Assembly: GCA_000934455.1 (NCBI GenBank)
Contig: KN886097.1
Coordinates: forward strand, 58,782 to 84,857
Source of the DNA: Apostichopus parvimensis
Taxonomy: Eukaryota > Echinodermata > Holothuroidea > Aspidochirotida > Stichopodidae
Length of the DNA stretch: 26,076 nt
Reading direction: 5' to 3'
Positions within the stretch are counted from its first letter, which is position 1. Each line of letters begins with the position of its first letter. The translations under genes and the position numbers were made by a program. The notes beneath the pieces are model-generated. The model was not told the DNA's origin, did not search any database, and saw nothing but the letters and a program-made list of their open reading frames with translations. Shown here piece by piece: positions 1 through 12,000 of this stretch.

Positions 1-72
1 TATCATCTATGACCTAGTTTGGTCATCAGACGGAGATCGTCTGCTCTCTGCATCCTCTGATGGCACTGCAAG
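1..72 (+). CDS. AHI1: AHI1 exon, WD40 blade (partial at window start)
   Basis: Reads IYDLVWSSDGDRLLSASSDG then TAR, the strands of one WD40 blade whose closing W-N falls in the next exon (RIWNLD). The exon ends with AG|gtattt at 72/73, after two bases of an Arg codon. The real 5' end of this exon lies before the window. Its last 28 bp (45-72) are copied at 157-184 inside the following intron. Confidence 0.92.
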
Positions 73-3000
73 GTATTTACTGTGATATCAATGTTTGTAT
101 CATGTCATATCAAATCATATCATGTCACATCATATCATATCTTACATCACATCACATCTCTGCATCCTCTGATGGCACTGCAAGGTATTTACTGTGATAT
201 CAATGTTGTATCATGTCATATCATATCACTTCATATCACATATCAAATCATATCACATGTCACATCTTACCGTAGGTCACATCATAACTTATCTTACATC
301 ACTTGACATTGTATCATATCTTACATCGCATCATATCATTCATAGTATTTACTTTGATATCAATGTTGTTTCATGTCATATCTCTCCATATCACATATCA
401 AATCATATCACATCATGTCACATCATACCTTACGTCAAATCACTTCACATTGTATCATATCTTACATCGCATCATATCATTCATAGTATTTACTTTGATA
501 TCAATGTTGTTTCATGTCATATCTCTCCATATCACATATCAAATCATAGCACATCATGTCACATCATACCTTACGTCACATCACATCATACCTTACGTCA
601 CATCACTTCACATTGTATCATATCTTACATCACATCATATCATTCATAGTATTTACTTTGATATCAATGTTGTTTCATGTCATATCTCTCCATATCACAT
701 ATCAAATCATATCACATCATGTCACATCATACCTTACGTCAAATCACTTCACATTGTATCATATCTTACATCGCATCATTTTCATAGGTATTTACTGTGA
801 TATGAATGTTGTTTCATGTCATCATATCGCATCATGTCACATCATATCATATCTTACATCACATCATATATAATATCATGTCTCATCATATCTTATACAC
901 ATCATATATAATATCATGTCTCATCATATCTTATACACATCATATATAATATCATGTCTCATCATATCTGACATCACATCATATATCATATCTACTGTAA
1001 CATCACATATCATATCATGCCATTAGCTTCAGCAACTTTATCTATAAAAAAGAATATTTGTAACTGTTCATTTCAAAATGTAACTTTTAAATTGTGAACT
1101 TTTGAATGAAAGACAACCTGTTTTTGTTGTTGCTCTGAAATAGGGAACTTGTTGTGAAGGTTTCTGTAGAGTAGCTAGATCAGTTGAAATTATACCCATT
1201 ATAATACAATCAGTCTACTTATTCCTAATGCCTTCCTTCAGAATCTGGAATCTTGACACACCAGAGAGTTCTGCGGAGAAGGTGTTTCCTCATCCAGCGT
1301 TTGTATATTGTGCTAGATTTCATCCTAAAGCGGACACGTTTCTGGCCACCGGAGGATACGACCATCTGATAAGGGTCTGGAGTACAGAGAGCACCTCCCA
1401 GACAGGAGAGGTAAGTTTTCATTTCATTTATTTGTTTCTTCACAATATAAATACAGAGAAGTTAACTAAGTGACAAAACAAATCAACAACAGGGAACATT
1501 GTGAAAGGAAGCACTCCAAGAAATCCAGAGGGTTTGTCTAGTAGAGCGCTCCCATAGGTAAATAGAGAGAACAATACAAGAAAACAGTAATATTTATATC
1601 CTCCCACATGCCAACCCAACACGTATAACCCCCCACCCCACCCCACCACCCACAATACATATATATATATACACATATACATTCATACACAATTGAATAC
1701 AAATACACACACACATATAAGTACATGCATGTATACATACATATATATATATACACCCATGTTAATATAAACATGTATGCTTTCTTACACAAACACAAAA
1801 ACAATGTATATACATATATGTAAGGGGGTGACATGTAAGCAACTCCCTCAGCAAGATTAACCTGAAACTTAATGTTAAATAATAATAAAACAAATGATGT
1901 ATATGAATGGGTCGAGGCGACAGATTCCTTAAATGTGTCTGTTTTTACAGAGAAGTACCTCCAGCCATTTATTTTAACCCAATCGTTAAGGTTTTGGGTG
2001 GGTAATGTTAGGAAAGATATTTATTAGCCTTGTGTCAACTTGCTACTATTCAGAAGGACCCATTACCAAACTGCCTTAGTTGCTGTGCAGAAACTCTGGC
2101 CAGTTTCTTATTGCCAATGCCTTTATCAATCTTACAGCAAAAGTCCTTAGACTTAAGTCAGTTTGGAGATTTACAAAAGCTCGGGTAGAATATTTTACCC
2201 TCATTATGTTTCAGGAGTCATTATGAAGGGAATCTTTCATAGATTCTTGTCAAAATAAATAAAAAGTGTTTTAAGTTTGCAGGGAACATGACATGTTTTG
2301 TCTGGCTCACTTGAAAGTGGAATATCATTTTATTAATAAGTAGTATTGAATTGCTGCCAACCAGCTGTTTGAAATGGAATTAGTTGACACTTTCCTGAAA
2401 GACAAGCAATTGTGCTGTCTGAGAAGAACTTGAAAGTTAAATTATCATTGTCATATGGTAAAGATTACAAGATAAAAGTGGTAAAAAATTATTTAAATTA
2501 TTAAAATGACATGCAAGGTTGGCAACAAAGATGATTTCAATGGGGATATACAGGTGTACCCTCTGTCAAGTAGATTTTACTTCTTTTTGCTTGTCCAGAC
2601 TGTATGAATTAACATTTTATTGTTCTTTAACCAAATGGTATACATACTAAAACTGTTATCTATGAGTGCATGCCATATTGGAAGTAAAATTTTGACCATT
2701 TTAGGGAAAATTTGAAGTTAGTTTCATAAACATTCAAGACCTTGATGTTGTTAATATGTAGAACCTGTTTTTCTTGTATCAAGGTTAAGGTCGATCTTGC
2801 ATTAACAGGAAGGAGGACATTTTCACCGATTTACAAAGTTTATTGTGGTTGAATTTGAGCAGAACCAACTAATTAATCATGTGGTCTTTCTCTCTCTCTG
2901 CATTCTTGGTTTTGCTTTCTAGTTGTACCAAGAATTAGGGGGCCACAAAGGGTTTGTAAATGCCTTGGTGTTTGCCAAAGACGGTCTCTCTATGTACTCT

Positions 3001-6000
3001 GGGGACAGTACGGGCACAATTGTGGTCTGGAATTGTATTGTGAACAGAGATCTTGGTGAGTTTTAATCTTCTGTAGGTAATAATCTTAAAGGGTTTTGCA
3101 AAAGAGAGTAGTATAAGTATATAGATATTGTACACAGCAACTAGGTTTGTATTTAGTGAGGGAATGGTTCACAGCCTTCAAAACTGCTATACACAACTAC
3201 AGCCTTATAGGATTCCCTGATCCGCCCCCTCCCCCTCAGTGTTGTGGAGTTTCTTTGTAAACAGAACCAGTTTATTTCAAACCAGATTTCTGATTTTCTT
3301 TTCTTCTGTGATCTCTTGTTTATGATAAATTGTCATGACATGACAGAAGTGGCTCAAGATCAGTGGAAAGTTTCTGAATGCAGAAACCATCTTGTGAAAG
3401 TCACTGGACTAAAACATCCATGTACAACACACACAAGGGTATCTGTGCTTGATTGATTGATTGACTGATTGATTGATTGATTGCATAATTAAGGGAACCT
3501 TGTCATATTGTGAAGAAGTCAGAAGACAGTTTGTCAGTTGACAAGTTTCTGTAGACAGAATTACCTCCTGATGGAGGTTACCATTCGATTGTTAAACCTC
3601 CCTGAGTAGAAAATTGTGGAAGAAAGTCTAGTCCTGGTTGAATTGCAATGTCTGAAGAAAACCTGACTATGTCAAAAGACATCCCTACGTAAGGACTCAC
3701 TACTTGAGAGGGATTAGCAACACCTAAGAAATTAATTTTACAGAGTATGCTAAGTAAACCGGCATTGATCACTTTGAAAATGTTTGTTTGTATACTGAGT
3801 ACATTGCACGATAATTTATGAAGGCATACACAGACAACACCTTCAAGTCTTTGTTTTTCCTTGTAACACACTCATGATGAAGTGAGAACTATGTTTTAAT
3901 GGCATATATACGATTGGTAAGAGTTTTAGGGTGTTCACGTATGGTTACAGAAGCTTCGAATACTCTGGCTCTTATCTCTGGAACAAGTTACCAGATCACA
4001 TTCGAACTTGCTCTAAACTTTCTACATTCAAAAGTCTACTTAAGACCCATCTTTTCACTTGTACTTTTGTAAATTAATTTGCTTTCTTTGTAAAGCGCCT
4101 TGAGCAGTGACTTTTGTCTACTGATTTGGCGCTATATTAGTCTCATTTATTATTATTATTATTATTCATCTGCCCAGTTTTTGTATTGTAGAGTAATATT
4201 TCTGTTCTGTCTGTGAATTTATTCTCTTCTTCAGAGGAATGGTCCCTCTCCAGAGTAGTGCAACAAGAGGAGCTGGAGAATGTTCCCATCAACTCTCTCC
4301 AGATACACCCGAGTGGACGTCGACTCCTGGTCCATGGACGGGATAATAACATACGAATGATGGATCTTAGACTGTGAGTCTGTTTAAGAAATACACTGAA
4401 AAACTATCCAGCAGCATTGTGTTATGTAAAGGACTTACAAGGAGATTGGTGGGGGGGGGGAGGGTTAAAACCTTGGAACCCAGGGGACTATGGAATAAGA
4501 TATATAATATACAGACAGAAAAATGGAGACATGAAAAGTGTTAGATAATTGTACCCTTCGTCTGGACCAGCTCTTGATGTGTTAGCATTTGGTAGTTAAG
4601 AGTTGATTAGGTGTGGTCTAGAAATATTGCTCTGGAAAAGACAGAAATTATTTAGGGAAATTTCATGCAAACTACCAAAATAAACAGTAACCCCCTTTTT
4701 GTTTTGGGGGGTGCTGTTTGCTGAGGATGCAATTGTTGTTTTCAATGATGAGTGTGTTCTTGCTCTTCATATGGGACATCAGTAGTACCATTGAATGCCA
4801 ATTAACTGTGTTATATATCATTTTAGCAGAAAGCCACAATTATCTATTCATTCCTTACTAAAGTAAATCATTATATCTTATAGTTTTTAAGAGGCTCTTT
4901 TTTTCTTAAATGCGAGATTCACAAAAGAAATGACCTTTTCTAAAATTGCATGTTTTAGGTTGTACACAAAGTGTACCTATTTGTGATGAACTGGGGTTTT
5001 GTCAAGGCCATTACAGATGTAAACAACCAGACTAATTAAATATAATTACTCTTTACCCTTAGACTTGGGAAGTGGGTGTGTCTGGCAAGAAAACTGTGAA
5101 TGTCCATTTCCAATGCATCTAGGATAGTATATGATTTGTCTTGCAATGTTGTCGTTACTGTAGATTCAACATCATGCAAAGATACGTCGGTGCTTTAAAC
5201 TTTCGCGAACACCTCAGAAGTACCCTCAGTGCTTGCGGGTCGTTTGTGTTCTGCGGCAGTGAGGATGGACAAGCATATGTCTGGAATACGGACACAGGTG
5301 AGACAGACATGGAGAGTTTGAGAAGATTATATTTTGGGGAGAGTTTAAGGATTGATTTATTCCATTTGTTAGCACGATAACTCACAGTGAAAGTACGTAT
5401 TGGTCAAAGTTCGTGGCCAGCAGATGTCAGAGTCTGAAAAACTTAATAACTCACAAAGGACAGTTTGGTTGAAGTTCATACTCTGGTGTGAAGATCACCC
5501 TTGATAAGTAGAAGAACCCTTTTGGAAAAAAGTGGAGGTAAGCCATCATTTGAGGTCAACAGGGGTCAATATCTGACAACTTTGTAAACACTATAACTCA
5601 CAAAGTACATGTTGGTTGAAGTCCATGCATGGCATGTAGATACCCTATGGAAAAACAATGTAATTCTACCTTGGGGTAGACAAAGAATGGACTTTGGTGT
5701 ACTGCTGTGTGACGTTTTCTTTTAGAGAGATTTTTAAACTTGTCCATTATTCTTTTAAATTATAATACCATGCTTTTATGCTTTCTCAGGTGATCAGGTG
5801 GCCTCATATACTACCTTGGGGTACCAGTTTCCCGTATGTGACATCACCTACCATCCTTATGATCACATGGTTGCATTTTGTTCAAGAGGGGAGAGCCACC
5901 CCGTCCAAATATTCATCTATGACTCGAAGTGTAAGTATTCAGGTTGATGAGAGATTTAGCCTGCATGAGTGTCTGTGTGTAATTGTAAAGGCAGATTTAA

Positions 6001-9000
6001 TCTTCCATTTGTGAAGTGGACTAAGTGATATCCTCCCTGGTCAGCCTTGGGCATCCACTTTATATCTCTTCTCACTGTATGTGATGTTTACAGATGTTTA
6101 AGTTCTTCCACAAAAATTTGTTGTGGAGGTTGGTCTAGGAGGAGGATGGCCAAACTTGTAGGTACTAACTCTGAGATGTTTGTGCTTCAGGAGTTTTATT
6201 GCAGCGAATGCTCTAAGCATCTTAATGGCTTCTTTGAGAATTCACTTTCTGTTGATATTGGTTACTTTTGAAATACAGTGCAACTCTCAGTTGGAAACCC
6301 CCCACTCCCCCCACCCCACCGACCTTTCACTTCACTGCCATCCCACAAATGTTACCTCTTAAACATCTTTAGTAGAGCTCCTTGACAGATTAGACTAACA
6401 AGGTCTGAATGCAGACGGTAGTGTCATATTTTATAATAACTATATTTTAGTCAAAACCAGTTTGTTATTTGGTTTGTGACAGATCCCCAGCTGAATTACC
6501 TGAGCAGAGGCCTGTTAGCAGAGGCGGCTGATCAAACTGCCCAGATAAATGAGGATGCATCTCGGAGTCTCGCCTCTGTCATGGAAACAAGAAAACTTAT
6601 CAATCAAGAGGTGGCTCAACAAAAAACAGAGAGATTAGAAAGGGTGAAAGCCAAATTGGCAAGTGTGATGGTAAGTACAATAGTAAGATGTCTGTGGATG
6701 GTGGGGAGGGGGTGGGGGTTGGTTTCTGTGGTGCAGGGGGGGGGAGGAGTTTGTGAGGGAGACTTGGAGGAGCACCAACCAGTGGATATATTTGGTTCAG
6801 TTCTGAAGGACTGTTTGCCTCTCTGTGGGATATTTTATTGTTGTGTAAAATAAAAGGTCCAATGATATGTTTGTAAAGATGCAGAATAAAGAGAATGGAA
6901 AGGGGGAGGGGGGGGGGATGGGTGTAAGGAGGGATGGTTGGGCACTAGAAGGGTAGCATTACCTTGTGGAGATAATGATCTGTTACCAGTTTGTTGTTAA
7001 GAATTATACTGATGCCACACTCCCACTATCAGAGTAAAATGAAAGTGTCAGCTTATAGTTTGATGCCAAGAAGCAGGTTGTGCAGTAGCGTGCTCAAGCT
7101 GATAACTTTCACAAAAGTCCATTCCTGGAATTGAGTTCCTCAATTGAGTAGATTGGCAGTTGTTAGACTTCTGGTGTTAGATACAATGATGGAAATGGTC
7201 CACACCGTTTGTTTGAAAGGCCCATCGCCTTACTAGATGGACCATGGTAGTCTGAAGGAAGCCTAGCTCTATCCATGAACGATACAGGTTTTAAAAAATG
7301 CATACATTTTGTAAAGTATGGCCAAGAGCTTAGTCACCTCTTTATCAATTGAGCAATGGTAACTTAGTAGTAAAGTATGTTTCTGTTCTGTTATTCCTTT
7401 CATGCTTGCGGCATTAACACACTCAGTGTGAATTAGCATCTCTTAACCACGTAGACATGGATATCACACAGTAGCAAGTTGAGCCTGTGCTGGCTCCATT
7501 TTTGATAATTATGGATTCTGGCAAAGACTATACACCAGATATATCTAATCAATACAAGAAATGTATATATATTCTAGCCATTCAGACCCTCGAACCTTTC
7601 ATCAAATACTTTTTCCAGTCAATGTTAACATGAATAGTTTGTAATTATATTATCTCATCTTGCCTTTTATCTTGCTATAGTTTTAATTTGCTTGTCACTC
7701 CAGTTTCTGTTTCGTTTTCCCCCTTGATTTTGTTTTCTTAATTCCCTTTCATTTTATATTTTGTCTTCTCTACTGCTTTGCTTGTTGCGCATTTTATAGG
7801 CTATGAAAAAATTGAACCAGGTAGCTATCCATCACTGCTTTATGCATATTCATATTCTAATCATTACATCATAAATGGTTCATATTCATATTTCCAAAGA
7901 CTGTCCTTAACAAAACTCTTATCATTTTCCGAAAAGTTTTTGTTAATTAATCGATGTTGTTGTGCAATGCTAGTGCAGTGAAAACTAATCTTTTGTTACT
8001 TTCACAAAACTTAATACTTCTGTGTGAAGTTTCTCTATATCTACTCTGTTTTTGTTTATTTTGATTATCAACTTTCTCTGCTTCTTCAATATTGTTGCAT
8101 CACATTTTCCTGTCCATTTTGTTCGCTACAAATCAATGCCTAAAGAAAGCACATAAACATTCAGGGAATGTTCGAAAATGTATTTGTCTGGTACATTGAG
8201 TTATTTATTCAACAAACTGCATGGAAACCTTCAAAATTATGACAGAAAATTTTGAGTCTGATTATATTTCTACAAAATTAAAGAGGAGTAGTACAAATGT
8301 CAAGATAAAACAAGGTGGTTGAGGAGGACTGAAAAAGTATTAACTTGTACGAGCAGTCCCCCTTAAACAGTTAAACAGTATAGATATACAGAGTACAACA
8401 ATAGAGGAAAAGAACAAAGAAAGGAAACAACAAAGGTAATTAACAACTTACAAGTAATAATGATTTAGAAGGTGATCCTTTTAACCTATTTCTAAATTGG
8501 GTGAAAAGTAAGACATTATAGTATGTTTACTGTAGTTGTAAATTTTTCAAATTTAAATTTAAAAAAACTTAGCAAACTGCTTATCCACTGGAGAGCCTGC
8601 GTAAGAGAATGTGTAAATGTAAGAGGGCCTGACGTATCGATTCTAGCAGGATCTTCTTCAGAGGCTTCAGTTAAAATTTTGATGAGCCATATAAACCGTA
8701 AAAAATGGATGTGATACCGTTTGGATTACCCTTTAACACGGTAGTAGTTCCCAGTGTTGTTTATTCATTACATCTCATGAATAATGCATAACAAATGCCA
8801 TGTCATTTAATTCTTTTCCTTGAAATGTGTTTTAGGGAACTAAAAGTCCATATCTACATATTTTACAATTACTGTTGAAAACAAAGCAAGTACTTCAACT
8901 TCTATTGTGAATATGGACCACACTCTTGAAATAAAAAGAACATTCTTTTTTTTTCCAAACTGCAAGTCTACTCAGTAACATACTCGTTTAGAGTTGCTAG

Positions 9001-12000
9001 TCCCATTGATTTCTATGTTCACCGTTTCAATGATTTAAACTGATTTATTCTGCCGTGTTATTAAGGTCAAAATAAAATAAAAATGTTAGCAAACTGCTTA
9101 TCCACTAGAGAGCCTGTGTAGGAGAATGTGTAAAAGTAAGTTGGCCTGACCTTTCGATCCTAGCAGGATCTTCTTCCAAGGCTAAATGACAAGTAATGTC
9201 AGTAACAGAAGGTACAAAAACACGCACAGACTACAGACAGGTTAATGAGCATGGTGAGCACAAAGAGATAGTTGTAAGGGGATTAGTAGACAAGGGATGG
9301 AGAGAAGAAAGAAAGAAACCAACAGGGGAAGAGGAGAGGTAGGAGATAAACAGTGGAGGGACAAAGAGAGGATTAAGGGAAATGGGTGGGGAATATTAAG
9401 GTCTCATAATTCATGATTATCTTCTGCTTATCATAACTTTGCTCTAATGAATACTTCTATAGATGTGTCTTAATCATAAAAGTGGGTTTAAATATTTAAT
9501 TCCTCACTGTCCATTAAATTGTTCACCTTTTGTCCTAACCATCACAATACAATAATTACCTCACCCTTAAGTTTCATGGGGATGGGATCATTTGCTTGCT
9601 GTTCATCTAATAGTCACATGACACCATTGCTGTTACTTGTGTCGTGCCCTAATCAGTTTCTCATCTTAATTAATCTGATTGTATATTTTATGTTTACATA
9701 ATCTAATAACATTTTGTTCCGCTCATTATTTTGTTTGTGTCCCTATTACCTATTACCCCCTCCCTCCCCCCAAATAATAAATGATACCCCTTTAGTGTAG
9801 AATGGTTAAGGAGTCTTTTCTGAAAGGAAAAATTAAGGTTTTCTTCAAAAAAAGTGTAGATAAGATGCTTTGTTTACGGCTGTGTAATTGTTGACATGAA
9901 TGTAACCAGATTTGCTTCATGGGATTAAATATAGAAAGCAAACTATTACTATCAGTATTTGATAGTCCTTACAACTTGTTACTTGCAGATCCTCATATAT
10001 ATAATGTGGTGTAAATATATTTAAGGCTTGGAATGTTCCTTTAAACTCAGATTGGATGAAGAAATCAGCTCCCCGGCTAAGGGTCTAAATATTTTAATAT
10101 TGATTCGTTGTGTACACTATAAAATATAAACAATTGATTTTATGAAAATTTTTGAAACATTTTCAGGACATATAAAGATGTGAATTTCCAACTTTGGTAA
10201 GCTTTTGTACACATGACAAAACAAACCTAGCAAAAACCATGAGCCTCTAAGGTTATAATGATTAATTTAAAAAATATCTCAAAGTAACACATAGATGTTA
10301 CAACCTGCACCAACAGGGATTTAATTTTCCGTTAAAGACATGTTACCAAATTGAAGTTTGTTGACGCCAATCATGGTCTTTTATCTGAAATCAATGTTCC
10401 TGAGTCATTAATCAAAGCTTGTCTGGTTCTGCTTCGTGTCACTCTTTTCATTAATCATTCCTTCTTCTGTCGTGATGCTTTGTTTCTTTCATTGTTCAAG
10501 TCTCTCACTCCTGAGTACTCACCTCAGAGAACCACCCGTCTCAGTACGTTCGCCTCCACCCAGTCGAATTACGACACATGGGGATCGACCTTCGACAACA
10601 CACAATTCAGCAGCAACACGCAGGTATTGCTCAGATTTTCAGTTCATTCGTTTCCACTTTTTATTTGTTGCTGTATCTTCATTGTTTTGTTCTTAAACAC
10701 ATTTTACTTTCATTCCAGATGTTACCTTTTAAAGAAGGTTACTGTTTGCTATTGTCTTTCATTGCATCTGCAATATGTATACATTGAAAAGAAAATAGTT
10801 TTCTGAAATGCTGTCTCGTCATTGGTCAGATTTTCACATCTTGTTGCGCAATGAAATTGGTAAAGGACACCAATAGGTTCCCCTTCAGAACTTCAGTGCT
10901 CATCTCACTAAACTAGGACAGTTTTGCACTTGTATGCCTCTTTCTTCTTATTCTTTTATTTTCCTTTAAAAAAAATGTCATGATTTCAGAAGAAAAAAAA
11001 ACCAATAACTTTGAAAATAACTTTATACTGTCAAATCTCCGTTTAGGCCGGAACTCCAGGCAGTAGCCGTTTCAGAAGTGGTCATTATCAGTCAGGTGAA
11101 TAAGTCATTTATTTTGTTTTAAATATTAGTTTTGATGTCATCTCTGCAAAACATTTACTTTCAAATGTGCAAACGATAGTGTTATCATCAGTTGCCAATC
11201 TCATATTTATAGGAACACATTCAGTCCTAATGATAAGAAGGTGGGGGGGGGGGGCTGGGTCAGGTGGAAATTATGGGGAAATCTCATGATACTCATGAAA
11301 AATGAAGACTTAAAAAAAGCGGGCCCTGTGACATAACTGTCCCTGAAGCCAGACCATGCTCTAAATACCCCTGAGCACATAACACTTCAAAAATGGCCCC
11401 AAAGATATAAATTGTCCTGTAAAATTGGCCTTGCTCTTTACACCACTGAGCACATAATACTTCAAAAAGAGCCCTGGAGATATCAATTGTCCTGTGAAAT
11501 TGGCCTTGCTCTTTACACCACTGAGCACAAACACTTTAAAAGGGCCCCAAAGATATAAATTGTCCTGTGAATCTGGCCCTGCTCTTTACACCACTGAGCA
11601 CATAATACTTTGAAAAGAGCCCCATAGATATAAATTGTCCTTTGACTCTGGCCTTGCTCTTAACACCACTGAGCACATAATACTTCAAAAAGGGGGCCCA
11701 CTGACATAATTTTCCCTGAGACCTGGAGTCAATGCCCCTGAACATATCACAGAGTGACATTTTATTTCATGTGTCTCATCGCAGACATTAAGAGACCAAA
11801 CCTGGTCTGTGACATTGGAAAGTAAAGTATTAACTGTTTGCCTACCACAGCAACATATCTTCATATTGGTATAACAAAACAACAACTAAATTATACCCCT
11901 TTAATTATTTGTTTTGGGTTTGTTCATTGTTGTTAGGTTTCTCACGATCTGGGACACCGACAATTGGCCTGAAAACGGTGAGAAAAAATTAATCACGCAT

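Larger units (their letters stand above)
7821..10500 (+). other. Long AHI1 intron carrying two dispersed repeat copies
   Basis: About 2.7 kb, mostly AT-rich. The recognisable parts are two direct copies of one dispersed repeat at 8571 and 9088. The second is followed by a purine-rich stretch to about 9390 that may belong to the same element. Open frames at 7778, 8523 and 9519 show no protein family. Nothing else is recognised from 9400 to 10480. Confidence 0.6.

Noticed and set aside
82-873. Overlapping forward open frames of 74-165 codons rich in His, Ile, Ser and Tyr
   Set aside because: They are translations of the TCATATCA array in several frames at once, with the splice donor at 72 before them. 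No codon bias or family.
1440-1834. Minus-strand frames rich in Tyr, Ile, Cys and Val
   Set aside because: They come from TA/CA dinucleotide and C-rich runs in an AHI1 intron.
4143-4352. Minus-strand 69-codon frame ending in Asn repeats
   Set aside because: It is antisense to a WD40 exon plus the (ATT)n retrotransposon tail.
11536-11885. Minus-strand frames with an internal repeated FLKYYVLSGVKS-type motif
   Set aside because: The peptide repeat mirrors the 75-bp DNA repeat, and the region is intronic.
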